The notes under the pieces are model-generated. The model saw only the letters and a program-made list of their open reading frames with translations. It searched no databases and was not told the DNA's origin. Of a stretch of 64,000 nt of DNA, positions 1-7,658 are shown one piece after another; the first letter of the stretch is position 1, and each line of letters begins with the position of its first letter. Where the stretch lies: positions 2,666,001-2,730,000 of the forward strand of contig NC_003155.5 of NCBI RefSeq assembly GCF_000009765.2, read 5' to 3'. The DNA is from Streptomyces avermitilis MA-4680 = NBRC 14893. Its GTDB lineage: Bacteria; Actinomycetota; Actinomycetes; Streptomycetales; Streptomycetaceae. Made by a program: the position numbers and the translations under genes.

Positions 1-678
1 GGCGTCCACGGCGAACACCTCGCAGCCGTCCAGCCCGGCGGCCCACTCGACGCCCTCCGTGCCCATCGCGAAGGCCGCCGTCGCGACCGAGTCCGCCTCG
101 GTCAGTGTCGGCGCCACGACCGTCAGGCTGAGCAGGCCGGTCGCCGGTCGCCCGGTGCGCCCGTCGCGGATGTGGTCGCCGCGTTCGTAGCGCGCGGAGG
201 TCGCGACCGCCCCGTCGGTGAGCTCCAGGACCGTGCACAGCTTGTCGGCGTGTTCGGGATGCCGTACGCCCACCCGCCAGGGACCGCCGGCGGCGGCCAC
301 GTCACCGCCGGCGTTCAGGCAGAACCTCCGCGCCCCCGCCGCCGACAGCAGCTCCGCCGCCCGCTGCACCGACCAGCCCTTGACCACCGCGCAGGGGTCC
401 AGGCCACGGCCGGGCAGCCGCACGTCGAAGGCTCCGCCGGTGGCGGCCCGGTAGTGCTCGCACAGGTCGAGGACCTCCAGCAGATCCGCGCTGAGCGCGT
501 CCTCGCGCAGCTCGCCCCGGTCCAGCCGGGACACCTCGCTGTCGGCCTTGAAGGGGCTGAACCGCGCGTCGGCCTCCCGCAGCCAGGCGAACACCGCGTC
601 CGCGGCCGCGTCGAAGTCGCCCTCGTCGTCGATCCGCAGCGAGACCGGGAACCCCATGACGTGTTCGACGCGCCGCAC
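1..678 (-). CDS. apbE: FAD:protein FMN transferase (ApbE family), C-terminus cut by window edge
   Basis: ApbE enzymes move FMN from FAD onto a Thr of an exported acceptor protein, using Mg2+. Reading the minus strand from GTG at 678 gives about 226 residues with ApbE landmarks: a VVKGW stretch, an NAGGD stretch, a DGRTGRP stretch and a TEADSVATAAFAMG segment. The GTG lies one base after the stop of the FMN-binding gene, so the two are translationally coupled, and that neighbour carries the matching acceptor motif. No signal peptide is visible at the N-terminus, although many ApbE proteins are lipoproteins. The reading frame stays open to base 1, so the last part of the protein is outside the window. 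Confidence 0.88.
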   Translation of the reverse strand, partial: MRRVEHVMGFPVSLRIDDEGDFDAAADAVFAWLREADARFSPFKADSEVSRLDRGELREDALSADLLEVLDLCEHYRAATGGAFDVRLPGRGLDPCAVVKGWSVQRAAELLSAAGARRFCLNAGGDVAAAGGPWRVGVRHPEHADKLCTVLELTDGAVATSARYERGDHIRDGRTGRPATGLLSLTVVAPTLTEADSVATAAFAMGTEGVEWAAGLDGCEVFAVDA

Positions 679-679
679 C

Positions 680-1099
680 TCAGGCGCCCTTCGCGTCGAG
701 GGCGGCCTGGAGCGACTCCTTGTACCCGTCGCTGGTGACGGTCGCGCCGGACACCGTGTCGATGTCCGCGCTCTGCGCCTTCAGCGTCTCCGCGACCAGC
801 TTCGGCACCGCCGCCGTCGTCTGCGGATGGTTCGGCTGCCGCAACATCCGCACGGCGCTGATCGTGTCGCCCTCGAAGGTCACCTCGACCTGCACGGGGC
901 CCTTCTCGGTCTTGACGGTCGACCCCGCGACGACCTGGGCCGAAGAACCCGGCGAAGAACCCGGCGAGGAGGACGCGGAAGGCGACGCGGCGGGCGGGGC
1001 GGTCTGGGTGGTGGACGTCGTGTCGGTCGACGGTTCGTAGCGCCACAGCGGGATCAGGCCCGCGACGCTCAGGACCAGGACAGGAAGTGCTCGTTTCAC
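680..1099 (-). CDS. exported FMN-binding domain protein (flavinylation substrate)
   Basis: A 139-residue protein with an N-terminal hydrophobic anchor (residues 4-19), a Thr/Ser/Pro/Ala-rich linker to about residue 55, and a C-terminal FMN-binding domain. Residues 114-120 read DTVSGAT, the D-x-x-S/T-G-A-T/S site at which ApbE enzymes attach FMN through phosphoester to the last Thr (here T120). It is the likely extracytoplasmic electron carrier of the three-gene set. The GTG start at 1099 has a GAGG ribosome site shortly upstream, and the gene begins 19 bases after the ferric-reductase-like gene ends. The acceptor role is inferred from the motif and from the adjacent apbE. Confidence 0.9.
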   Translation of the reverse strand: MKRALPVLVLSVAGLIPLWRYEPSTDTTSTTQTAPPAASPSASSSPGSSPGSSAQVVAGSTVKTEKGPVQVEVTFEGDTISAVRMLRQPNHPQTTAAVPKLVAETLKAQSADIDTVSGATVTSDGYKESLQAALDAKGA

Positions 1100-1118
1100 C
1101 GGGATTTCCTCGTCTCCC

Positions 1119-2456
1119 TCATCCGGCCAGGCTGAAGCGCTCGTGGTGGATCTGCTGCTTGGGCACGCCCAGCTCGCGCAGGGTGCGCAGCAGGGTGGTG
1201 GTCATCCCGGGCGGTCCGCACAGGAAGACGTCCCGCTCGGCGATGTCCGGTACCAGGCGGGCGAGTTCGCTCGGGGCCAGCCTGTCGGGGGCGGCCGGCC
1301 CGGTCACCAGGTGGAGTTCGGCGCCCTTGGCGTGGGCGAGTTCCCGCAGCTCGTCGTAGAGGACGGCGTCGCGGTCCTCGGCCACCCGGTAGATGACCAC
1401 CGCGTGGCCTTCCAGGTCCTCCAGCAGCGCCCGGATGGGTGTGACGCCCACCCCGCCGGCGACGAGCAGGGACTCCGGACGCGTGCGGTGCATCGCGGTG
1501 AAGGCGCCGTACGGCCCCTCGGCGAAGACCCGCGTGCCCACCTTCACATGCCGCAGGGCCGCGGTGCCGTCGCCGGCCGTCTTCGCGGTGAGCCGCAGCC
1601 GCGTGCCGTCGGGGGCGGCCGACAGCGAGAAGGGGTTGGCCTGCCACCAGCGGTCCCGGGTCAGGAACCGCCACAGGAAGAACTGGCCCGCCCGCGCGGG
1701 CATCCGGTCCAGGTCGCGGCCGGAGATGTGGATCGAGACGACGTTGTCGGACTCCGGGACCACGGCCGTGACCCGCAGTTGGTGACGCCAGTTCCGCCAC
1801 AACGGGAGCACCAGCCGGCCCACGAGCACCGAGCCGAGCGCGACGCCCCACACGGCGTACCAGTACGCCGTGGCGGCGGACGACGAGGTGAAGGTCGTAC
1901 CGGCCGCGACCTGGTGCGTGAACGCGAGCACCACGGCGACGTAGGTGTACAGGTGGATGAAGTGCCATGTCTCGTAGGCCAGTCGGCGCCGGGCGTACCG
2001 GCCGGAGACGGCACCCACGACGACGATGATCGTCAGGGCGACGACCGCGCGGAGCACGCCCTCGACGGTCTCGGCGAGGTCCACCAGCTGGTTCACCGGA
2101 TCCATCGACGACGACTGTGCGTAACCGAAGGTGATGAAGACGGCGTGCGCGAGCAGCGTCCACAGGATGCCGAAGCCGGTCCAGCGGTGCCAGCTGGTCA
2201 GCCGGTCCATGCCGATCCGGCGGTCGAGCCACGGCAGCCGGGCCACCAGCAGCAGCTGAAAGGCCATCAGGAGGGCGCCGTACAGGCCGGCCAGCCGGCC
2301 CAGCACGATCAGCGCGTTCGAGGCGAACCCGGCCTGGGCGAAGAGGAAGGCCACCACGGCCGCGTTCGCGGCCAGCACGGCGTACAGGCCCGCGCGGGCC
2401 ACCACCCTGGGGCGTATCGCCGTGGGGGGCGCAGGGGGCGATTGGACGGTCGTCAC
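1119..2456 (-). CDS. ferric reductase-like transmembrane flavoprotein with NAD(P)H oxidoreductase domain
   Basis: A membrane oxidoreductase that should pass electrons from cytoplasmic NAD(P)H through FAD and heme across the membrane. The N-terminal half has about six hydrophobic segments with paired His residues typical of ferric-reductase heme ligands (SWHRWTGFG, LLAHAVF, TWHFIHLYTYVAVVLAFTH). The C-terminal half is a ferredoxin-reductase fold: FAD-binding region near NPFSLSAAP, NAD(P)-binding start LLVAGGVGVTPIRALLEDL, and the closing FLCGPPGM motif. I choose the GTG at 2456 because AAGGAG lies nine bases upstream; an in-frame ATG at 2537 would add a hydrophilic extension without a ribosome site. 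It heads an operon with the FMN-binding protein and ApbE. Confidence 0.88.
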   Translation of the reverse strand: MTTVQSPPAPPTAIRPRVVARAGLYAVLAANAAVVAFLFAQAGFASNALIVLGRLAGLYGALLMAFQLLLVARLPWLDRRIGMDRLTSWHRWTGFGILWTLLAHAVFITFGYAQSSSMDPVNQLVDLAETVEGVLRAVVALTIIVVVGAVSGRYARRRLAYETWHFIHLYTYVAVVLAFTHQVAAGTTFTSSSAATAYWYAVWGVALGSVLVGRLVLPLWRNWRHQLRVTAVVPESDNVVSIHISGRDLDRMPARAGQFFLWRFLTRDRWWQANPFSLSAAPDGTRLRLTAKTAGDGTAALRHVKVGTRVFAEGPYGAFTAMHRTRPESLLVAGGVGVTPIRALLEDLEGHAVVIYRVAEDRDAVLYDELRELAHAKGAELHLVTGPAAPDRLAPSELARLVPDIAERDVFLCGPPGMTTTLLRTLRELGVPKQQIHHERFSLAG

Positions 2457-2589
2457 GGACGGCAGCTCCTTGATCGGGTCCTGGGACACCGAGCTTCGCT
2501 GGCGAGAGCTGTCGTTTTCCTGTCGCCGGACTTTCAACTGCTTATCGATATGGGTCCGGGGGGTGGCCCGCTCTGGCGCCCTGGGACAC
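2457..2589. promoter_or_regulatory. divergent promoter region between reductase operon and two-component genes
   Basis: This 133-bp gap must hold promoters for both directions. The 10-mer CCTGGGACAC occurs at 2480-2489 and again at 2580-2589 in the same orientation, a possible regulator binding pair. No clear -35/-10 pair stands out by eye. The arrangement suggests that the response regulator controls the reductase set, which is an inference. Confidence 0.4.
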
Positions 2590-3351
2590 GTGAAGCACTA
2601 TGAGCAGGTGGAAAAAGTACGACTCCTCGTCGTGGACGACGACCCGCCCATCGCCGACCTCGTGGCGACGGTCGCCCGTTACGAGGGCTGGGACGCGGTC
2701 ACCGCGTACTCGGGCGAGGAGGCGCTGCGCCTGGCCGCGGAGTTCCCTCCGGACATCGTGGTGCTCGATCTGATGCTGCCCGACATCGACGGGTTCGGCG
2801 TCCTCGACCGGCTGCGTCGGTCCGGGACGATGGTGCCCGTCGTGTTCCTCACCGCCCGGGACACGGTGGCCGACCGGGTCGCGGGCCTGACCAGGGGCGG
2901 CGACGACTATCTGGTCAAGCCGTTCGCGGTGGAGGAGTTGATGGCCCGGCTGCGGACCGTGCTGCGCCGCAGCGCCGGACCCGGTTTCCAGCGGTCCGTG
3001 CTCCGGGTGGCCGACCTGACGATGGACGAGGACACCCGTCAGGTGCGGCGGGGCGACCGGCTGCTGACGCTCACGCCGACCGAGTACGAGGTGCTGCGCT
3101 ATCTGATGCGCAAGTCGCCGGCCGTGCTGACCAAGGCGCAGATCCTGGACCACGTCTGGGAGTACGGCTTCGGGGGCCGCTCGAACGTCGTGGAGCTGGT
3201 CGTCAGCCGCCTGCGCCGCAAACTCGACGAAGCCGACGCTGCCGATGCCGGCGACGTCGCCGCCGAAGACAGCGCGGCCGACGCGGGCAGGGAGCCGCTG
3301 ATCCACACGGTCCGGGGCTTCGGATACGTGATCCGGCCGGCGGCCCGGTGA
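2590..3351 (+). CDS. OmpR/PhoB-family response regulator
   Basis: A two-component response regulator. The receiver domain begins KVRLLVVDDDPP (acidic pair), has the phospho-acceptor Asp at about residue 60 in VVLDLMLPD, and ends near the conserved Lys in DDYLVKPFAVEEL. The C-terminal winged helix (from about residue 140) has TPTEYEVLRYLM and ends with HTVRGFGYVIRP, typical of OmpR-type DNA binding. An unusual Asp/Ala-rich insert (EADAADAGDVAAEDSAADAG) lies just before the last strands. The start is uncertain: GTG at 2590 or GTG at 2608, neither with a strong ribosome site. The stop overlaps the sensor kinase start by four bases. Confidence 0.9.
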   Translation: MKHYEQVEKVRLLVVDDDPPIADLVATVARYEGWDAVTAYSGEEALRLAAEFPPDIVVLDLMLPDIDGFGVLDRLRRSGTMVPVVFLTARDTVADRVAGLTRGGDDYLVKPFAVEELMARLRTVLRRSAGPGFQRSVLRVADLTMDEDTRQVRRGDRLLTLTPTEYEVLRYLMRKSPAVLTKAQILDHVWEYGFGGRSNVVELVVSRLRRKLDEADAADAGDVAAEDSAADAGREPLIHTVRGFGYVIRPAAR

Positions 3352-4784
3352 CCGGGCGGCTGCGGCGGACGTACCGCAGGCTGCGCCTGGGCACCCGGCT
3401 GGCGCTGGGCCTTGGCGTGCTGTCCCTCGTCGTGTTCGCCGTCGTCGGCACGGCGCTGACCACGTACATGCGCGACTATCTGGAAGCCCAGCTGGGCGAC
3501 CAGATGAAGCTCGTCCAGGTCCTGCAGTCGAAGGACGCCCAAGTGCACGGCGTCGTGCAGCGCCAGCCGTACTACGGCTGGTACACCGCGGTGTACGACG
3601 TCTCGGGCGACTCGGCCGTGCTGCGCAGGCCGGCCGACGTACCGGCCGACACCCGGGCGCTCACCGCTCTCGCCGAGACGATGGCGCACTCGGACACGGA
3701 CCTTCGGCGCACCGTGCGGATCGACGGCAAGGGCACCTACCGGCTACAGGCGTGCGAGGTGGAACCCGGTGTGGTCCTCGTCAGTGCCGCGCCCATGGCG
3801 GACGTCCAGGCGACCGTGCGGCAGCTGATCACGGTCCAGGTGGTCGCGTTCGTCCTCGCGCTGCTGGCCCTGGTGGTGTTCGGCCGGGCGATGCTGCGGC
3901 GCGGTCTGAAACCGCTGAGCGACATGGCGCACACCGCCCACGGCATCGCCTCGCACAATCTGACCGGGTCGGCGGCGCGGCTGCCGCTGCGCGACGACGG
4001 CCGCAGCGGCGGTCCGGAGGTCGAGGAGCTGCGCACCGCGTTCAACACCATGCTGGAGCACATCGACGGTTCGCTCGCCGTCCGCGCGGAGGCCGAACAG
4101 CGGCTGCGCCGCTTCGTCGCGGACGCCTCGCACGAGCTGCGTACGCCCCTGATGTCGGTACGGGGTTACGCGGACCTGTTCCAGTACGCGGCCGCCAACG
4201 CGCCCGGGGAACGGGACAGGCATCTGGCGCGGCTGCGTGCCGAGGCCGCCAGGATGGGGCTGCTCCTGGACGACCTGCTGCTGCTCGCCCGCCTGGACGC
4301 CGCGGAGGTGGAGACACCGCTGCGGATGGAGGACGCCGACCTGGTGGAGCTGGTGCGCCAGGCGGCGGACGCCTTCCGCGCGGGCCACCCGGACCGTCCG
4401 CTGACGGTGACGACCGGTCCCGACGCCGTACCGCTGCGGCTCGACCCCCTGCGCATCCGGCAGGTGCTGGACAACCTGCTCACCAACGCCGCCGTGCACA
4501 CCCCCGCCGGAACGGAGGTGTCCGTGGAGGTCTCGGTCTCGTCCGGCACGGCGTGGGTGGGGGTCGCCGACTCGGGCCCGGGCGTTCCGGCGGCCGACCG
4601 GGAGCGGGTCTTCGACCGCTTCTACCGGGTGGACAAGGCCCGCAGCCGCGACCGCGGGGGCAGCGGCCTGGGCCTGGCGGTCGCCCGCTCCCTGGTGCGG
4701 GCGCACGGCGGCACCGTCGCACTGACCGGCGAACCGGGGGCGACGGTCTTCACCCTCGGGATCCCGCTGGGCCGCAGGGACTAG
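3348..4784 (+). CDS. sensor histidine kinase (HAMP, HisKA, HATPase)
   Basis: The 478-residue membrane kinase partner of the preceding regulator. It has a transmembrane helix at about residues 18-40, an extracytoplasmic sensing region of about 120 residues, a second helix near 162-185, a HAMP linker, and a phospho-acceptor region ASHELRTPL with His262. The ATP-binding domain shows an N box (LDNLLTNAAVHTP), a G1 box (DSGPGVP), an F box (FDRFYR) and a G2 box (GGSGLGLAVA). It starts at GTG inside the GTGA overlap with the regulator stop, so the pair is translationally coupled. The signal sensed is not evident; the divergent flavin/iron redox operon hints at a redox or metal cue. Confidence 0.93.
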   Translation: MTGRLRRTYRRLRLGTRLALGLGVLSLVVFAVVGTALTTYMRDYLEAQLGDQMKLVQVLQSKDAQVHGVVQRQPYYGWYTAVYDVSGDSAVLRRPADVPADTRALTALAETMAHSDTDLRRTVRIDGKGTYRLQACEVEPGVVLVSAAPMADVQATVRQLITVQVVAFVLALLALVVFGRAMLRRGLKPLSDMAHTAHGIASHNLTGSAARLPLRDDGRSGGPEVEELRTAFNTMLEHIDGSLAVRAEAEQRLRRFVADASHELRTPLMSVRGYADLFQYAAANAPGERDRHLARLRAEAARMGLLLDDLLLLARLDAAEVETPLRMEDADLVELVRQAADAFRAGHPDRPLTVTTGPDAVPLRLDPLRIRQVLDNLLTNAAVHTPAGTEVSVEVSVSSGTAWVGVADSGPGVPAADRERVFDRFYRVDKARSRDRGGSGLGLAVARSLVRAHGGTVALTGEPGATVFTLGIPLGRRD

Positions 4785-4813
4785 CGGGGTTCGGCACGCA
4801 GGGGTGGGGGACC

Positions 4814-6631
4814 TCAAGAGCCGGCGATGACCGGCATGCCCGCACCACCCGCACAGCCGCGCCGGTCCAGCCGCTCGAGCCACACCACCAGGGCGAGAGA
4901 GCTGTTCATCCGGTCCCAGGAGTACGCGTCGCCCACCCCGAGCTGAGCCTCCCTCACAGCCCGGCACAGCGTCTCCACGTCGAACATCTCCGCGACCAGC
5001 GGATGCCTCGCGGAGCGGCAGAGGTCGATGAGTTCGTCGCCGTGTCTGCGCAGGCCGCGGGCGTAGAGCTCGTCGAAGGGGACCTTGACCGCTCGGCCGC
5101 GGATCCGGGACGGAAGCAGATCCGCCATGGCCTCGCGCAGAACCGCCTTCGGACGGCCCGGACGGAACGTGGCTTCCGGAGGGAGGCTGCGCATCGTGGC
5201 GATGACCTCGTGGTCGAGAAAGGGGTGCGAGAGGAAGAATCCGTCCTGCCGTGCGCGGCGCCAGGAGAGCGGGTCGGGAGCGGCGAGGTAATTGGCCGCC
5301 TCGAAGAGCGACTGTTCCGGCCTGCGCCCGAACACGAAGCGGCTCTCCGCGATGCCGGCCTCACGGTAGCCGTGAGCCCGCGCGAATCCGGGTCGCAGCC
5401 ATCGGGGGCGGGTGAAGCTGCCGAGGCCGCCCAGCACCGTTCCGCGGCGGACGAGCGCGGTGATCCGTTCGGCGGTCAGCGGAAGAGCCGGCCGCATGAC
5501 GTAGTCGCAGACGACGTCCCGCACGCCACGCTCGCTGCCCGCGGCCCAGGCACGTGCCTGCTTCGTCAGCTGCCGGAGCTGCCCTGTGCGGGCCAGCCTG
5601 TGCAGGTGAAAGGGGTTGGCGTCCACCATCGCATCGGCCCCGCAGCCGGTCAGGAGGATGTCACAGCCCAGCTCCGCCGCAGCGGCATGGAGCCTGCTCC
5701 AGAACGGGGCGCGAAAGGCGTGCGCATGAGGCTCGTCCGCGTCTCCCGCGTGGTCCTGGAAGTCGTCGAAGTCAGCCACGTCGCCGACATCGACCATCAC
5801 CGGGCGGGCCCCGGGTGCGTGCCGGTGGATCTCCTTCATCGCCTCGTCGAGGTACGGCTGCTCCCCCGCCAGCTCTCCTGTGCCGAAGCGCCCGGCGAGC
5901 AGGACAAGGTCCCTGGGGCTGTCCTGTCCCGCGGCCGTCGGACGGGCTGCGAGCAACGCGACGCTGGTGGAGTCGGTGCCGCCGGAGACGTGACACGCCG
6001 TCATGGTGCCCATGCGGCGCCCGACGGCGTGCTCCAGTGCGAGGCGCAGCTCCTTCGCGGCCCCGCTGAGCCGGAGCCCGTCCGCTGTCGAGTCCCACGG
6101 GTGGTCGGCGTGACCGACGCGTCCCAGCGCCCGACCGCGCATCCGCCCGGTGATCGAGAGCTCCACGACCTCGCCGCCGAGGACCCGGTGCACGCCGGCG
6201 AAAGGGGTGAGTTCCGAGTGCGGTTGCGCCATGTTCCCGGTCAGGTACCGGCAGAAGTAGCGACGTTCCAGCTCTTCGAAGTCGCCCAGCCGGCGCGCCG
6301 AGGTGCTCACCGCGCTCACCTGTCCGCCGGACTCCCTGAAGAACAGGGGGATGCGTGCTTGCTCGTCCCGCATCAGCAGGACGCGGTCGCGGCACACCAG
6401 GACAGCCGCATAGTCGCCGGCCGGCAGACGCGGTGCGGCTCCCGGTCGGCCGAAGTCGTCCAGGAGGCCGTGCGCGCCCGCCACGCGGTCACGGACCGAG
6501 CCGGCCCAGCCGACGACCACCGCGGTGCCGGCCCGGGAGGAGACCGTCGTCACGAGTCCCTGCCGCGCCATGGCCTCGGTCGCCCGGAGCCTCGGTGCGC
6601 CCGCGGCCCACTCGAGGCGGAGCGCTTCCAC
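4814..6631 (-). CDS. lasso peptide macrolactam synthetase (asparagine synthetase-like, C protein)
   Basis: The 605-residue ATP-dependent cyclase that should activate an Asp/Glu side chain of the precursor core and join it to the core N-terminal amine. Residues 1-170 are a glutaminase-like domain without the catalytic N-terminal Cys, with the family stretch DEQARIPLFF. The PP-loop is SGGTDS at residues 216-221. The second nucleotide motif reads LLTGCGADAM near 327-336, where relatives usually have G-x-G-G/A-D-E; the Glu is replaced here. The C-terminal part (FLDHEVIATMRSLPPE, GRPKAVLREAM) is typical of lasso C proteins. I chose the GTG at 6631, directly after the B gene stop; the longer frame from 6757 overlaps B and has poorer codon use. 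There is no dedicated transporter gene downstream. Confidence 0.88.
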   Translation of the reverse strand: MEALRLEWAAGAPRLRATEAMARQGLVTTVSSRAGTAVVVGWAGSVRDRVAGAHGLLDDFGRPGAAPRLPAGDYAAVLVCRDRVLLMRDEQARIPLFFRESGGQVSAVSTSARRLGDFEELERRYFCRYLTGNMAQPHSELTPFAGVHRVLGGEVVELSITGRMRGRALGRVGHADHPWDSTADGLRLSGAAKELRLALEHAVGRRMGTMTACHVSGGTDSTSVALLAARPTAAGQDSPRDLVLLAGRFGTGELAGEQPYLDEAMKEIHRHAPGARPVMVDVGDVADFDDFQDHAGDADEPHAHAFRAPFWSRLHAAAAELGCDILLTGCGADAMVDANPFHLHRLARTGQLRQLTKQARAWAAGSERGVRDVVCDYVMRPALPLTAERITALVRRGTVLGGLGSFTRPRWLRPGFARAHGYREAGIAESRFVFGRRPEQSLFEAANYLAAPDPLSWRRARQDGFFLSHPFLDHEVIATMRSLPPEATFRPGRPKAVLREAMADLLPSRIRGRAVKVPFDELYARGLRRHGDELIDLCRSARHPLVAEMFDVETLCRAVREAQLGVGDAYSWDRMNSSLALVVWLERLDRRGCAGGAGMPVIAGS

Positions 6632-6632
6632 G

Positions 6633-7259
6633 TCACTGCCCCGCGCAACTGATCGAGAGCACCGGCGCGAACGCGTGCCCTCGCGGATCGGCGTCAGGGA
6701 TGCACAGGCCCGCCGAAGACGTCCAGGCGTGCAGGGCGAACGGGTGCTCGCGCACACCGACGTGGAGCACGGCCTTCAGGCCGCACCGCCGCAGCAGGAC
6801 GAAAGCCGTCACGGCCTCGGTCTTGCAGTCGTCGTTGACGAACCAACTGCTGCGGCTGTGTGACCGCACCGCTCGTTTCAACCGCTCGACGTCCTCCGCG
6901 GACGGGGGGTCGGCACGGGCGTAGACCGGGGCCGCCAAGGACAGGAGCCGAAGGACGCGCCCGAATCCCAGGGTCCGGATCAGCAGGTGCACTCCGCGCA
7001 ACCAGAGCCCGACCTCGACGTCCGAGTGCCCCTTCCGGCGGGCCGTCGCACACCCGGCACGGATGAGCCCGGTGACGAGTTCGGCGCGTTCCTCAGAGCT
7101 TCCGTCGGCGAACTTCCGCATGTCCGTCGCAGTCATGCCGAGAAAACGCGTCCGCCGCCTCCAGTCCGCGATCAGAGCTCCGCCGGACATCCTGGTGACC
7201 CGGCAGTGCGGTGACAGGATCCGCGTCATGGCCGCCAGGGCATCGGTCTCCTCTGCCAC
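6633..7259 (-). CDS. lasso peptide B protein: fused leader-recognition (B1) and cysteine protease (B2)
   Basis: A 208-residue protein that should bind the precursor leader and cut it off. Residues about 17-75 look like the PqqD-like RRE fold (VTRMSGGALIADWRRR, then TATDMRKFADG and ELVTGLIRAG). Residues about 80-208 match B2 transglutaminase-like proteases: a hydrophobic LIRTLGFGRVLRLLSL stretch, Cys145 in NDDCKTEAVTAFVLLRR, His177 in FALHAW, and Asp189 or Asp191 as the third catalytic residue. GTG at 7259 is chosen because GGAGG lies seven bases upstream; the first in-frame ATG (7412) would run over the precursor gene. Most actinobacterial lasso loci split B1 and B2, so the fusion is notable. 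B ends two bases before the cyclase start. Confidence 0.85.
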   Translation of the reverse strand: MAEETDALAAMTRILSPHCRVTRMSGGALIADWRRRTRFLGMTATDMRKFADGSSEERAELVTGLIRAGCATARRKGHSDVEVGLWLRGVHLLIRTLGFGRVLRLLSLAAPVYARADPPSAEDVERLKRAVRSHSRSSWFVNDDCKTEAVTAFVLLRRCGLKAVLHVGVREHPFALHAWTSSAGLCIPDADPRGHAFAPVLSISCAGQ

Positions 7260-7329
7260 CCCACATCCTCCAAGGTGGGCCCGCCGCGGTGACTCCGCGG
7301 CAGGCCCGGTTCGACTCGGTGGGCGGTGT

Positions 7330-7446
7330 TCAGGACTGATATCCGTGCCCGTCGTAGAGGCCGCCACTGAAGCCCCGGATCGAACGGCCACTGCCGAGAA
7401 GGACGAGCCCACGCGGCATACGACGCCGCAGTCGTCGAAGAAACAT
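7330..7446 (-). CDS. putative lasso peptide precursor (A), 38 residues
   Basis: A short frame found by hand upstream of the B gene. ATG at 7446 is preceded by GGAGGT at ideal spacing and ends at TGA 7330. The protein starts MFLRRLRRRMPRGLVLLG and ends with a predicted core GFSGGLYDGHGYQS (residues 25-38). Gly1 and Asp8 of this core are correctly placed for an 8-membered lasso ring, leaving a six-residue tail. Pro11 lies at -14 from the core, the usual Pro position of lasso leaders. The residue at -2 is Ile instead of the usual Thr, and the leader start is unusually Arg-rich. A promoter lies just upstream and B and C follow on the same strand. The core boundary and ring are predictions. Confidence 0.8.
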   Translation of the reverse strand: MFLRRLRRRMPRGLVLLGSGRSIRGFSGGLYDGHGYQS

Positions 7447-7483
7447 CGCCTACCTCCAGAATCAGGCGGTGTCGATCAAATCC

Positions 7484-7511
7484 AGGCTACTCTGCCGCGA
7501 ATGCCCCGCAA
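7484..7511 (-). promoter_or_regulatory. probable promoter of the lasso operon
   Basis: On the minus strand, TTGCGG (7511-7506) and TAGCCT (7489-7484) are separated by 16 bases, a fair match to a housekeeping sigma promoter. Transcription would start about 30 bases before the precursor ATG. It is the only such pair seen between the precursor and the hairpin at 7528-7555. Confidence 0.5.
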
Positions 7512-7527
7512 CCGGACCGCAACCCGA

Positions 7528-7555
7528 CCGCGACCGCACCGCGGTCCGGTCGCGG
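7528..7555 (-). terminator. GC-rich hairpin downstream of the beta-helix/AAA+ gene
   Basis: CCGCGACCG at 7528-7536 and CGGTCGCGG at 7547-7555 form a perfect 9-bp stem with a 10-base loop. A second nested pair, GGACCGC (7514-7520) with GCGGTCC (7541-7547), could form an alternative fold. The hairpin lies after the stop of the large minus-strand gene and before the lasso promoter, so it may insulate the two. No T-run follows, as is common for Streptomyces terminators. Confidence 0.45.
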
Positions 7556-7586
7556 GGTGACCGAGGTGCTGCCGCTTCCCGCTTGT

Positions 7587-7630
7587 GGTACGGGTGTTGA
7601 AACCCAGGCGGTACGGGTGTGGAAACCCAA
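7587..7630. repeat. tandem 23-bp direct repeat with GGGT..ACCC symmetry
   Basis: Two near-identical units begin at 7587 and 7610. Each contains GGTACGGGTGT followed by T/G-GAAACCCA, so GGGT and ACCC arms face each other across six bases. The units sit in the gap between the AAA+ gene stop and the hairpin. They could be a protein-binding site or small hairpins; nothing else in the sequence settles this. Confidence 0.6.
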
Positions 7631-7658
7631 CGACACGCCCTCGCCCCCTCGGCACCCC

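Noticed and set aside
3744..4967. Long minus-strand open frame opposite the sensor kinase
   Set aside because: It is antisense to a complete histidine kinase with all motifs; the composition (Gly/Arg/Ala/His-rich) is what GC-rich antisense frames give.
7063..7560. Plus-strand frame overlapping the lasso precursor
   Set aside because: It runs antisense through the precursor and B genes, which form a coherent operon with ribosome sites.
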